DNA of 64,000 bases from DTU052 sp050951725 (GTDB lineage: Bacteria; Bacillota; Syntrophomonadia; Syntrophomonadales; DTU052), in NCBI GenBank assembly GCA_050951725.1, contig JBMNJO010000024.1, positions 321,245 to 385,244 on the forward strand, in the 5' to 3' direction. The position numbers were made by a program, and so were the translations under genes. Below the pieces are notes generated by a model, which was not told the origin of the DNA, made no database searches, and saw only the letters and a program-made list of their open reading frames with translations. The first letter of the stretch is position 1; every line of letters starts with the position of its first letter. Positions 26,154 through 34,944 of this stretch are shown piece after piece.

Positions 26154-27434
26154 TTGCTTGGTTCATTGCAGCAAGCGTTTAAAATCGGGGATCTTAAGCA
26201 AAAGGTGTTGTTCACCCTCTTAATGTTTGCGGTGTTTAGACTGGGAGTTCATATACCTGTTCCGGGAATCAACCCGGATGCCCTGAGTGAATTGCTGAAG
26301 AACCAGTTTCTGGGGTTTTTCGATGTAATCTCCGGGGGGGCGTTCCAAAGGTTCAGCATATTCGCCATGAGCATAACCCCCTATATTAACGCTTCTATCA
26401 TAATGCAGCTGTTAACGGTTGTTATTCCCAAGCTGGAGCAGCTCAACAAAGAAGGGGAAGAAGGCCGTAAGAAGATTGCACAGTACACCCGGTACGGTAC
26501 AGTTGTTCTGGGATTCATTCAGGCCATCGGTATCGCTATTGCCCTGGGTCGTTACACGGGGACTGGCGGGCAAATGGTAGTTCAAAACCCGGGTTTTGTA
26601 TCGTATATGATGATCGCAATTTGCCTTACCGCAGGTACAGCATTACTGATGTGGATTGGTGAGCTGATAACAGAAAGAGGGATCGGCAACGGAATCTCAC
26701 TGATAATATTTGCCGGGATAGTAGCTCGTATCCCCAGCGGCGTGACCGGGGTTTTTGAGTATCTGCAAGCCGGAACCGCCAGCTATTTTAGCGTGTTGCT
26801 GTTTGTGGTAATTGCCCTGGTAATGATAGCTGCGGTGGTAGGCCTGAATGAGGGCCAGCGCAGACTGCCGGTACAGTATGCCAAAAGGGTTGTGGGCAGA
26901 AAAGTTTATGGCGGACAGAGTACCTTTTTACCACTGAAGGTGAACACTGCCGGGGTTATACCGATAATATTTGCTATGTCGATAATGATGTTTCCAGGTA
27001 CCATTAGTTCCTGGTTCCAAAACTCAGGTTTCAACAACTGGATGAATACCTATTTCCATTTTGGAAGTCCTTTGTATAACACAATCTATGCCTTGTTGAT
27101 TATTTTCTTTACCTACTTCTATACCGCTGTGGTCTTTAACCCTATGGACGTGGCGGATAACATAAAGAAGTATGGTGGATTTGTACCGGGGATACGTCCA
27201 GGGAGACCAACTGCAGAGCATATAGATAAGGTCTTGGGCAGGCTTACGCTGGCAGGCGGTGTATTCTATGCTTTTGTAGCAATACTGCCCAACTTTGTAA
27301 TCGCCTTAACCGGTTTGACCAATATCTGGTTTGGAGGAACCGCACTTCTAATCGTAGTTGGGGTGGCGTTAGACACCATGAAACAGATAGAGGCTCACTT
27401 GTTGCTCAGGAGTTACGAAGGTTTTGTTAAATAG
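26154..27434 (+). CDS. secY: Preprotein translocase subunit SecY
   Basis: The channel subunit of the Sec translocon, with about ten transmembrane helices. The 426-residue protein shows signature 1 (ISGGAFQRFSIFAMSITPYI) and signature 2 (GEGKK-like cytosolic loop and RGIGNGISLIIFAGI). The cytosolic loop residues ENIKKYGGFVPGIRPGR-like stretch is seen as DNIKKYGGFVPGIRPGR. TTG start immediately follows the rplO stop, with GAGGTGA inside rplO. It works with secE and secG, both in this window. Confidence 0.97.
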   Translation: MLGSLQQAFKIGDLKQKVLFTLLMFAVFRLGVHIPVPGINPDALSELLKNQFLGFFDVISGGAFQRFSIFAMSITPYINASIIMQLLTVVIPKLEQLNKEGEEGRKKIAQYTRYGTVVLGFIQAIGIAIALGRYTGTGGQMVVQNPGFVSYMMIAICLTAGTALLMWIGELITERGIGNGISLIIFAGIVARIPSGVTGVFEYLQAGTASYFSVLLFVVIALVMIAAVVGLNEGQRRLPVQYAKRVVGRKVYGGQSTFLPLKVNTAGVIPIIFAMSIMMFPGTISSWFQNSGFNNWMNTYFHFGSPLYNTIYALLIIFFTYFYTAVVFNPMDVADNIKKYGGFVPGIRPGRPTAEHIDKVLGRLTLAGGVFYAFVAILPNFVIALTGLTNIWFGGTALLIVVGVALDTMKQIEAHLLLRSYEGFVK

Positions 27435-27451
27435 GACAGGAGATGAAGTAG

Positions 27452-28108
27452 ATGAACGTCATTTTGGTTGGACCTCCCGGCGCTGGTAAAGGTACACAGG
27501 CCGAAACAATTGTTGAACACTTTAAAATCCCCCATGTTTCCACTGGAGACATGTTCCGGGATGCGGTTCGCCAGGGCACTGAACTGGGTAAAAGAGCCCA
27601 GGAATACATGAATGCCGGTAAACTTGTTCCTGACGAAGTAACCATTGGTATTGTAAAAGAAAGACTAAGCCAACCTGATTGCGACAAAGGTTTCCTGTTG
27701 GACGGATTTCCGCGCACTGTGGTGCAGGCTGAAGCTCTTGATGGAATAATGGACAGCCTGGGCAAAAAGATTGAAGTGGTAGTAAACATCGCTGTACCGG
27801 ACGAAATTATTGTAGAACGCATCGTAGGACGCCGGTCATGTAAGAAATGCAACACCGTCTATCACACCAAGTTCAACCCTCCTAAGGTGGAAGGTATATG
27901 TGACAAGTGTGGCGAGCCGTTGTTCCAAAGAGCCGATGACCAGGAAGAGACTGCGGTTCAAAGACTTAGGGTTTATGCGGAGCAGACTAACCCGGTACTC
28001 GATTTTTATTCGAAAAAAGGTGTTGTCAAAGACATCGATGGTAACCGCGCCAGGTCGGCAGTCTGGGAAGATGTAAAAAAAGCACTGGAGTCTTATGATA
28101 ATAATTAA
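27452..28108 (+). CDS. adk: Adenylate kinase, zinc-LID type
   Basis: Catalyses ATP + AMP = 2 ADP. The 218-residue long form has the P-loop GPPGAGKGT (7-15) and the NMP-binding segment STGDMFRDAV. The LID domain carries Cys130, Cys133, Cys150 and Cys153 (CKKC and CDKC), a structural zinc site of Gram-positive enzymes. ATG behind ACAGGAGATG. It overlaps map by 14 bases. Confidence 0.97.
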   Translation: MNVILVGPPGAGKGTQAETIVEHFKIPHVSTGDMFRDAVRQGTELGKRAQEYMNAGKLVPDEVTIGIVKERLSQPDCDKGFLLDGFPRTVVQAEALDGIMDSLGKKIEVVVNIAVPDEIIVERIVGRRSCKKCNTVYHTKFNPPKVEGICDKCGEPLFQRADDQEETAVQRLRVYAEQTNPVLDFYSKKGVVKDIDGNRARSAVWEDVKKALESYDNN

Positions 28109-28841
28109 GACCAAAAAAGAACTGGAGATCATGCGACAAGCGGGCCTCATTGTTGCTGATACCCTGGAAAGGTTAGCCGGGCTGGTTAAGCCCGGCATAA
28201 CCACCGCTGCCCTTGACCATTTTGCCGAAAGATATATTGTTGATCGGGGAGCGAAGGCCTCCTTCAAGGGGTACAATGGGTTTCCAGCGTCAGTTTGTGT
28301 TTCAGTCAATGAAGATGTTGTTCACGGGATACCAGGTGAACGTCGCTTAAAAGAAGGCGACATCGTGAGCATAGACCTGGGAGCAATTGTAAATGGATGG
28401 CACGGTGATGCGGCGATTACCGTGCCGGTTGGAGAGGTCGATCCTGAGATAATGCGATTGCTAAAGGTCACCGAGGAGTCGCTTTATCAGGGTATCAAAG
28501 CGGCACAGGTAGGGGCCAGGTTAGGTATGGTCTCAAACGCCATACAGAGTTACGTAGAAAGGGCCGGCTTTTCCGTAGTCAGACAATACGTAGGACACGG
28601 CATCGGTAGGCAGATGCATGAAGACCCACCAGTTCCAAACTATGGCCGGCAGGACCGGGGACCGGTGCTGGCAGAAGGTATGACCATTGCCATTGAACCG
28701 ATGGTTAATGTCGGGGGATATGAAGTTCTGGTTAAACCTGATAACTGGACTGTATATACCAAAGATGGCAGTTATTCGGCTCATTTTGAGCATACCGTAG
28801 CCATTACCAGTAATGGGCCGGAGATTCTGACCCGCAAGTAA
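28095..28841 (+). CDS. map: Methionine aminopeptidase, type I
   Basis: Removes the initiator methionine from new proteins. The 248-residue protein has the five metal ligands Asp94, Asp105, His168, Glu201 and Glu232 and the signature YVGHGIGRQMHEDP. It overlaps the end of adk by 14 bases; CTGGAG is the likely ribosome binding site. The secY-adk-map order is standard in Firmicutes. Confidence 0.96.
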   Translation: MIIIKTKKELEIMRQAGLIVADTLERLAGLVKPGITTAALDHFAERYIVDRGAKASFKGYNGFPASVCVSVNEDVVHGIPGERRLKEGDIVSIDLGAIVNGWHGDAAITVPVGEVDPEIMRLLKVTEESLYQGIKAAQVGARLGMVSNAIQSYVERAGFSVVRQYVGHGIGRQMHEDPPVPNYGRQDRGPVLAEGMTIAIEPMVNVGGYEVLVKPDNWTVYTKDGSYSAHFEHTVAITSNGPEILTRK

Positions 28842-28858
28842 TGGAGGTGCTTACATGG

Positions 28859-29179
28859 ATGGATGAATTAGTCGGCAGGCTAGTTGTCTCCAAAGCTGGT
28901 CGGGATAAAGGGAAGCCTTTTGTTATTATTAAGGTTATTAATGACAGGTTTGTCCTGTTGGCGGATGGTGAGCTGAGGAAAGTGGATAATCCCAAAATAA
29001 AAAACATCAAGCATCTTCAAGTGATCAATAGGGGGTTACCCGAAATAACTGCTATCCTCGAACGAGGAGAAGTCCTGGAAAACCACCGCTTACGGAAACT
29101 GGTGCGGAGTTCGTGGTCAGAGTACCAGGAGGAAAACAGGGAAGGAGGGTCCCTTTGTGACGAAAGAGGATGTCATTGA
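28859..29179 (+). CDS. KOW-domain RNA-binding protein (L14e-like)
   Basis: A 106-residue protein of unknown exact function. The N-terminus (VGRLVVSKAGRDKGKPFVI) is a KOW-like beta-barrel similar to archaeal/eukaryotic L14e. The C-terminus is charged. Clostridia often carry such a gene between map and infA. ATG 28859 is chosen because GGAGGT lies ten bases upstream; an in-frame ATG at 28841, overlapping the map stop, is an alternative. The last 23 bases overlap infA, so the final residues are constrained by the infA ribosome binding site. Confidence 0.85.
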   Translation: MDELVGRLVVSKAGRDKGKPFVIIKVINDRFVLLADGELRKVDNPKIKNIKHLQVINRGLPEITAILERGEVLENHRLRKLVRSSWSEYQEENREGGSLCDERGCH

Positions 29180-29375
29180 GGTTGAGGGTAAGGTGATTGA
29201 ACCACTTCCAAACGCTATGTTTACCGTTCAACTTGATAACGGGCATAAAGTGTTAGCTCATATCTCCGGTAAAATGCGGATGCATTTCATAAGAATTCTC
29301 CCAGGAGATAGGGTCACGGTGGAGCTTTCGCCGTATGACTTGAATCGTGGCCGAATTGTATACAGGTTCAAATAA
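29157..29375 (+). CDS. infA: Translation initiation factor IF-1
   Basis: IF-1 occupies the 30S A site during initiation. The 72-residue S1/OB-fold protein starts MTKEDVIEVEGKVIEPLPNA and shows HISGKMRMHFIRILPGDRV, nearly the family consensus. GTG start behind GAAGGAGGG, which lies inside the upstream KOW gene. It is followed by rpmJ. Confidence 0.97.
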   Translation: MTKEDVIEVEGKVIEPLPNAMFTVQLDNGHKVLAHISGKMRMHFIRILPGDRVTVELSPYDLNRGRIVYRFK

Positions 29376-29389
29376 AGGAGGGCCCTTGG

Positions 29390-29503
29390 ATGAAAGTTAG
29401 ACCATCTGTAAAACCCATGTGCGAAAAGTGCAAGATTATCAAGCGCAAGGGCAGAGTCATGGTGATTTGTGAGAATCCCAAGCATAAACAAAGACAAGGT
29501 TAG
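29390..29503 (+). CDS. rpmJ: Ribosomal protein bL36, zinc type
   Basis: A 37-residue protein starting MKVRPSVKPMCEKCKIIKRK. The zinc ligands C11, C14, C27 and H32 are intact. ATG behind AAAGGAGGG. It lies between infA and rpsM, the universal Gram-positive position; identification is secure despite the small size. Confidence 0.95.
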   Translation: MKVRPSVKPMCEKCKIIKRKGRVMVICENPKHKQRQG

Positions 29504-29518
29504 TGGAGGTGAAAAGAT

Positions 29519-29890
29519 TTGGCAAGAATAGCTGGTGTTGACTTGCCTCGTGATAAGAGAGTAGAGGTAGCACTTACCTATATTTTCGGGATTGGGAGAC
29601 CTTCGGCCCGCAAGATAGTGGCCTTAACAGGTATAAATCCTGATACCCGGGTTAAAGATTTAACCGAGGAAGAAGTTGCCAAAATAAGAGAGGTCATCAA
29701 CAAGAACCACAAGGTTGAGGGAGACCTGCGCCGTGAGGTCAGCATGAATATCAAGCGGCTTATGGATATCGGGTGTTACCGGGGACTGAGGCATCGCCGC
29801 GGCCTTCCGGTACGCGGGCAACGTACCAAAACCAATGCCAGAACCCGCAAAGGCCCACGCCGCGCTGTGGCGGCCAAGAGGAAGAAGTAA
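29519..29890 (+). CDS. rpsM: Ribosomal protein uS13
   Basis: S13 forms bridges to the 50S subunit and contacts P-site tRNA. The 123-residue protein starts MARIAGVDLPRDKRVEVALT and ends with the basic GQRTKTNARTRKGPRR tail. TTG start behind GGAGGTGAAAAG. rpsK follows. Confidence 0.97.
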   Translation: MARIAGVDLPRDKRVEVALTYIFGIGRPSARKIVALTGINPDTRVKDLTEEEVAKIREVINKNHKVEGDLRREVSMNIKRLMDIGCYRGLRHRRGLPVRGQRTKTNARTRKGPRRAVAAKRKK

Positions 29891-29908
29891 AGGAGGAACA
29901 AGCAATAA

Positions 29909-30304
29909 ATGGCGCGTAGAGGAGCTACTACGAGGATTAAAAGACGGGAAAGAAAAAACATCGACTTCGGCATTGCTCATATCAAATCGACCTTTAATAA
30001 TACTGTTATTACCATCACTGACAGAGAGGGCAATGCAATTTCCTGGGCCAGTGCGGGAACCGTCGGTTTTAAGGGCTCACGTAAGAGCACTCCATATGCG
30101 GCTCAACAAGCAGCAGAGTTAGCAGCTCGTTCAGCTATGGAACATGGAATGAAGGAAGTTGAGTGTTATGTTAAGGGACCCGGATCTGGTCGTGAGGCCG
30201 CGATTCGTTCCCTGCAAGCGGCTGGTCTCGAGGTTAGCGTTATCAAGGACGTTACGCCCATACCGCACAATGGATGCAGACCACCAAAGAGAAGAAGGGT
30301 TTAA
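29909..30304 (+). CDS. rpsK: Ribosomal protein uS11
   Basis: S11 lies on the 30S platform near the E site. The 131-residue protein has NNTVITITDREGNAISWASAG and ends DVTPIPHNGCRPPKRRRV, the family signature. ATG behind AAAGGAGG. Confidence 0.97.
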   Translation: MARRGATTRIKRRERKNIDFGIAHIKSTFNNTVITITDREGNAISWASAGTVGFKGSRKSTPYAAQQAAELAARSAMEHGMKEVECYVKGPGSGREAAIRSLQAAGLEVSVIKDVTPIPHNGCRPPKRRRV

Positions 30305-30320
30305 AGGGGGTTTTTAATCA

Positions 30321-30950
30321 GTGGGAAGATATACTGGCTCGGTTTGCCGCCAGTGCAGAAGAGAAGGGGAAAAACTTTTTCTTAAGGGCGACAGGTGTTA
30401 TTCTCCAAAATGCGCTGTAGACCGTAAACCCTACGGACCTGGGCAGCATGGCCAGGGTAGGCCTAAGAAACCGACAGAGTATGGATTACAACTTCGTGAA
30501 AAGCAAAAAGCTAAGAGAATTTACGGGGTCATGGAAAAGCAGTTCCGTAATTACTTTGATAAAGCGGAACGCCAGGGCGGCATCACGGGGGAAAACCTCC
30601 TGATTCTCTTGGAGAGACGGCTGGACAACGTTGTGTACAGATTGGGACTGGCAGCCTCTCGCAAAGAAGCCAGGCAGCTTATTAGTCACGGGCATTTCAC
30701 TGTTAATGGGAAAAAGGTTAATATCCCTTCGTTTTTAGTTAAACAGGGACAGGAAATAGAAGTAAGAAGTCGCAGCAAAGAATCTCCCAAGTTCAAGGAG
30801 ATACAGGCTCAAGCTGCGTATAGAACTCCTCCAGAGTGGTTGGATCTTGATGTTGAAAATCTGAGGGCCCATGTCCTGGCACTTCCAAAACGGGAAAACA
30901 TCGAGGCGACCATAGCTGAGCACCTCATCGTTGAGCTTTACTCCCGATAG
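30321..30950 (+). CDS. rpsD: Ribosomal protein uS4, zinc type
   Basis: S4 nucleates 30S assembly and affects fidelity. The 209-residue protein has a zinc site at the N-terminus (C9, C12, C26, C31) and an S4 domain around residues 98-160 (LLILLERRLDNVVYRLGLA). GTG start behind AAAGGGGG. It belongs to the alpha operon before rpoA. Confidence 0.97.
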   Translation: MGRYTGSVCRQCRREGEKLFLKGDRCYSPKCAVDRKPYGPGQHGQGRPKKPTEYGLQLREKQKAKRIYGVMEKQFRNYFDKAERQGGITGENLLILLERRLDNVVYRLGLAASRKEARQLISHGHFTVNGKKVNIPSFLVKQGQEIEVRSRSKESPKFKEIQAQAAYRTPPEWLDLDVENLRAHVLALPKRENIEATIAEHLIVELYSR

Positions 30951-30989
30951 GTTCAGGCTGTATTAAATCCAGCCGAAGGAGGGTGAAAG

Positions 30990-31937
30990 ATGCTTGAAAT
31001 TGAAAAGCCTAGGATAGAGTGTGTTGAAAAGGATACGGATACCCATTATGCCAAGTTTGTGATCGAACCGCTGGAAAGAGGCTATGGGATTACCTTGGGT
31101 AATTCACTGCGCCGGGTACTCATGTCCTCACTCCCGGGTGCAGCCATAAGTTCAATCAAAATCGACGGCATACTACATGAGTTCTCAACCCTACCCGGGG
31201 TTATGGAAGATATCACCGAGGTAATTCTTAACCTTAAACAGGTGGTTCTGAAGTATGAAGGTGAAGAACCCAAAATTCTGCGGCTTGAGCAGAAGGGCCA
31301 AAAGACTGTGGTGGCCGGTGATATTGAGCGGGATGCTGAGGTTGAGATTCTAAACCCGGAACTTCATATTGCCACCATGAATGATGAAGCCGAACTGGTT
31401 ATGGAGTTGACTGTCGAAAGAGGCCGTGGTTACGTAAGTGCGGATCAGAAAAAGAAAGGTGACGAGGTTATCGGGGTTATTCCCATTGATTCCATCTATA
31501 CCCCGATAAGAAAAGTCAACTTTACGGTGGAGAATGCGCGGGTAGGACGCATTACTGACTATGATCGCCTGATGCTTGAAGTATGGACTAATGGCAGTAT
31601 TACGCCTGAAGAAGGCATTAGTCTGGCATCCAAGATTCTAGTCAACTACCTCAAACTGTTTTCGGAAATGGACGATGGTCATACTGAAGTCGAGATACTG
31701 GTGGAAAAAGAAGAAGAGAAGAAGGACAAAATTCCGGATATGCCCATTGAGGAATTGGAGTTGTCAGTGCGGGCCTCTAACGGTCTGAAACGGGCCAGTA
31801 TCAATACTGTGGGGGACCTGGTGGAGAAGACCCGTGAAGAAATGGGCAAAATCAGGAATCTGGGACAGAAATCCCTGGACGAGATCGAATCAAAGTTGAG
31901 AGAGTTGGGACTCTCATTTAAACAGCCCGAAGACTAG
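30990..31937 (+). CDS. rpoA: DNA-directed RNA polymerase subunit alpha
   Basis: The alpha dimer starts polymerase assembly. The 315-residue protein has an N-terminal domain (ERGYGITLGNSLRRVLMSSLPG) and, after a charged linker near 240, a C-terminal domain for UP elements and activators (ELSVRASNGLKRASI, GKIRNLGQKSLDEI). ATG behind GAAGGAGGG. It lies between rpsD and rplQ. Confidence 0.98.
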   Translation: MLEIEKPRIECVEKDTDTHYAKFVIEPLERGYGITLGNSLRRVLMSSLPGAAISSIKIDGILHEFSTLPGVMEDITEVILNLKQVVLKYEGEEPKILRLEQKGQKTVVAGDIERDAEVEILNPELHIATMNDEAELVMELTVERGRGYVSADQKKKGDEVIGVIPIDSIYTPIRKVNFTVENARVGRITDYDRLMLEVWTNGSITPEEGISLASKILVNYLKLFSEMDDGHTEVEILVEKEEEKKDKIPDMPIEELELSVRASNGLKRASINTVGDLVEKTREEMGKIRNLGQKSLDEIESKLRELGLSFKQPED

Positions 31938-31957
31938 CAGGGAAGGGGGAAGCACAG

Positions 31958-32299
31958 TTGGGATACAGAAGATTGGGAGTAAGAAGTGACCACAGAAGAT
32001 CCTTACTTAGGAATTCAGTCACCTCGCTGCTGGCCCATGAAAAGATAACCACCACCGAAACTCGAGCCAAGGAGATCAAAAGGGTAACCGACAAGGTCAT
32101 TACCCTGGGCAAAAAAGGTGATCTGCACTCCAGACGTCAGGCCTTGTCATATCTGACGGATGAGAAAGTGGTCCGCAAGGTGTTTGATGACCTGGCCAAG
32201 AGATATGATGATAGGCCGGGCGGTTACACCCGCATCATCAAATCTGGATTCCGCAAGGGTGACGGTGCACCCATGGCGATAATTGAGTTAGTGAAGTAA
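31958..32299 (+). CDS. rplQ: Ribosomal protein bL17
   Basis: L17 is an essential 50S protein near the exit tunnel. The 113-residue protein starts MGYRRLGVRSDHRRSLLRN and contains KKGDLHSRRQALSYL. TTG start behind AGGGAAGGGGG. It ends the ribosomal cluster, with ecfA1 only two bases downstream. Confidence 0.96.
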   Translation: MGYRRLGVRSDHRRSLLRNSVTSLLAHEKITTTETRAKEIKRVTDKVITLGKKGDLHSRRQALSYLTDEKVVRKVFDDLAKRYDDRPGGYTRIIKSGFRKGDGAPMAIIELVK

Positions 32300-32301
32300 G
32301 G

Positions 32302-33129
32302 ATGATCGAGGTTCAAGGGGTAAGCTTTAATTACCCCGGCCTGGAATCACCCGTTCTACAAGATATTAACTTGGAGATCAGGCCAGGAGAATTCCTGGCC
32401 TTATTGGGTAGAAACGGCTCGGGTAAATCCACCCTGACCAAGCTGCTGAATGGGCTGTTGATACCATCGAACGGTAACGTAGTGGTCGATGGACTAAATA
32501 CCCGTGATCCCCAAAACTTATCCAAGATTCGGCAGCAGGTAGGCCTGCTATTTTCGAACCCGGATAACCAGTTGGTAGCCGGTATAGTGGAAGAGGATGT
32601 TGCGTTCGGTCCTGAGAACCTGGGACTGCCGGCGAATGAGATCCGCGACCGGGTTAGATGGGCGTTGTCGGTGGCAGGGATGACGGATTACATCAAATAC
32701 CCGCCCCACCTGCTGTCAGGGGGACAAAAACAGAGGGTGGCCATAGCGGGGATCCTGGCACTTGGCCCACGCTACATGGTCCTTGACGAACCGACTTCTA
32801 TGCTTGATCCGCAGGGACGCGATGAAGTATTGCACACCCTTTTTGAGCTTAACCGGGAACAGGGTACCACGATCGTCTTGGTTACCCACTTTGTCGAGGA
32901 AGCCACCACTGCTGATCGGGTAGTAATTTTGGACCAAGGCAAGCTGGTTATGACCGGTTCACCGCTTGAGGTCCTGACCAGGACGGGTGATCTTCCTAAC
33001 TGGGGTTTGGAAGCGCCGGAAATAGTCCTTTTGTGTCAGGAGTTGAGAAAGCGGGGCCACAACCTCCCCCTGGCTCTTGAGGGGAAGCAGGTAGTGAAAA
33101 TGATACAACAGTTACTGGTGAGGGAATAA
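32302..33129 (+). CDS. ecfA1: ECF transporter ATP-binding subunit A1
   Basis: One of two ATPases of the shared energy-coupling module for vitamin and metal uptake. The 275-residue protein has Walker A GRNGSGKST (36-44), a Q-loop region FSNPDNQLVAG, signature LLSGGQKQRVAIAG and Walker B MVLDEPTSMLDP. It starts two bases after rplQ. No substrate-binding S component is present nearby, which fits a group II ECF module serving several S proteins encoded elsewhere. Confidence 0.95.
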   Translation: MIEVQGVSFNYPGLESPVLQDINLEIRPGEFLALLGRNGSGKSTLTKLLNGLLIPSNGNVVVDGLNTRDPQNLSKIRQQVGLLFSNPDNQLVAGIVEEDVAFGPENLGLPANEIRDRVRWALSVAGMTDYIKYPPHLLSGGQKQRVAIAGILALGPRYMVLDEPTSMLDPQGRDEVLHTLFELNREQGTTIVLVTHFVEEATTADRVVILDQGKLVMTGSPLEVLTRTGDLPNWGLEAPEIVLLCQELRKRGHNLPLALEGKQVVKMIQQLLVRE

Positions 33130-33183
33130 AGAGTATATTCCCTTATAACGTTCATAGATGATTGCTCTGGATTAGGTGAAAAT

Positions 33184-34044
33184 ATGTCAATTCGGTTTTC
33201 CAAGGTAGGGTTCCGGTACGCTCGGGGGCTTCCCTGGGAAAAGATCGCTTTAAAAAACATAAACCTGGAGATCAGAGAAGGCGAGACGCTGGGGATAATT
33301 GGGCCAACCGGTTCTGGCAAAACCACGCTTTTACAGTTGATGAATGGGATCCAGCACCCGAGTGAGGGTCAGGTGCTTATTGATGAGGAGGACCCGGCCC
33401 GACTGCGAGGTCGGGAATTGACCAGGCTCCGGCAAAAGGTGGGCCTGGTTTTTCAGTTCCCGGAGGATCAGCTGTTTGCAAACAGTGTTTATGAAGATAT
33501 CGCCTTCGGACCACGAAACCTGGGATTTAACGGTCCCGAGGTGGAAAATCGTGTCAAATGGGCGATGAATATACTGGACCTTGATTTCAGTAAGTACTCC
33601 CAGCGCCAGCCGCAAACTCTCAGCGGGGGTCAGAAGAGAAGGGTTGCTATAGCCGGGGTGCTGGCGCTCAAACCGAAGTATCTCATATTGGATGAGCCGG
33701 CAGCAGGACTCGATCCGGAAGGCAGAAGGGCTCTCCTTGCCCTGATTCATAAATTGCGCGAGGAATTGGGGATAGGGGTGGTTATGGTTTCTCATCGTGT
33801 TCAAGATATTATCGAGACGTGTGATCGGATAGCGGTTCTGGTCGCTGGCGAGATTGTAAGATCAGGTTCACCCCGGGAGATACTGCAAGCGGGAGAAGAA
33901 CTGAGTGAATTGGGTTTTCGGCTGCCTCCGATGAATAAGGTCTTACATGAGCTTAAAAAATTCTTCCCTCACCTGGATACGGGACAAATAGGAGAGGCAG
34001 CCATCGCCAGGGAAATCGACCGGGCACTGAGGAATCTGTCATGA
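33184..34044 (+). CDS. ecfA2: ECF transporter ATP-binding subunit A2
   Basis: The second ATPase of the ECF module, 286 residues. Walker A GPTGSGKTT (about 41-49), Q-loop FQFPEDQLFA, signature LSGGQKRRVAIAG and Walker B LILDEPAAGLDPEG are seen. It is preceded by a short 54-base gap and overlaps ecfT by four bases (ATGA), so the two are coupled. Confidence 0.95.
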   Translation: MSIRFSKVGFRYARGLPWEKIALKNINLEIREGETLGIIGPTGSGKTTLLQLMNGIQHPSEGQVLIDEEDPARLRGRELTRLRQKVGLVFQFPEDQLFANSVYEDIAFGPRNLGFNGPEVENRVKWAMNILDLDFSKYSQRQPQTLSGGQKRRVAIAGVLALKPKYLILDEPAAGLDPEGRRALLALIHKLREELGIGVVMVSHRVQDIIETCDRIAVLVAGEIVRSGSPREILQAGEELSELGFRLPPMNKVLHELKKFFPHLDTGQIGEAAIAREIDRALRNLS

Positions 34045-34829
34045 ATTCGTTCACCTTTGGACAATACATACCAGGCCAGTCCTTTGTTCACTCGTTGGAC
34101 CCCCGTACCAAGCTTTACCTGGTAGTGGTGGCAATGGTCGCAGTCCTTGGAGTCAACACTCTTCTGGGGGTCTTGATTACGGCATTTCTGACGGGAACCT
34201 TTATCCTGGCAGCCCGGGTACCGGTAAGGGTCTACTGGAGCGGCACCCGGCCATTATTGATAGTGGTAGTAATCACCGCTGCCTTTCAGATCTTTTTTGT
34301 TCCTGGTGAGGTGATTTACCGGTGGTGGTTCATAACCATATCGGATGTCGGAGTACAGATGGCTGCCTTGATGACCTATCGACTGCTTATGGTTATTGTT
34401 CTGGCCCAGCTGCTTACCTTTACTACTTCACCCCTGCAGCTGACCGATGGTCTGGAAAGGATCCTGAAACCATTCAGCAAGATAGGAATCCCCGCCCATG
34501 AGCTGGCAATGATAATGACTATCGCACTGCGGTTTATCCCGGTCTTCTTTGAAGAAGGCAATAAGATCACCAGGGCCCAGATATCTCGTGGGGCTGATTT
34601 TAGGGGAGGATGGTTAAGGAGCGCCCGCAACCTGGTGTCCATCATTGTGCCCCTTTTTGTCCGGGCCTTTCGCCGGGCGGATGAACTGGCATTAGCGATG
34701 GAAGCACGTTGTTACACTGGTGGCGAGGGACGCACCAGACTGCACGTTATGGTTATGTCCCCTGCCGATTATGGTGTTATTACGGTGACGACCATCGTGG
34801 TATTGTTTGTAATCGTGTCGGGGCTATGA
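34041..34829 (+). CDS. ecfT: ECF transporter transmembrane subunit T
   Basis: The membrane scaffold of the ECF module that couples the ATPases to S components. The 262-residue protein has several hydrophobic helices and the two short coupling motifs typical of EcfT (SRGADF and EARCY). The start overlaps the ecfA2 stop. It is followed, after a 115-base gap with no recognised feature, by truA. Confidence 0.94.
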   Translation: MNSFTFGQYIPGQSFVHSLDPRTKLYLVVVAMVAVLGVNTLLGVLITAFLTGTFILAARVPVRVYWSGTRPLLIVVVITAAFQIFFVPGEVIYRWWFITISDVGVQMAALMTYRLLMVIVLAQLLTFTTSPLQLTDGLERILKPFSKIGIPAHELAMIMTIALRFIPVFFEEGNKITRAQISRGADFRGGWLRSARNLVSIIVPLFVRAFRRADELALAMEARCYTGGEGRTRLHVMVMSPADYGVITVTTIVVLFVIVSGL

Positions 34830-34944
34830 CAATCTCTATAGCTGTAGCAGTGGGTTTTCCGGTTCATTTCGGTACCCAGGCAACCATATCCCGAAGGCTG
34901 TGTTCGAAACTGATCATCAGACCAGGTAAAGGGGAAGATTTCAG

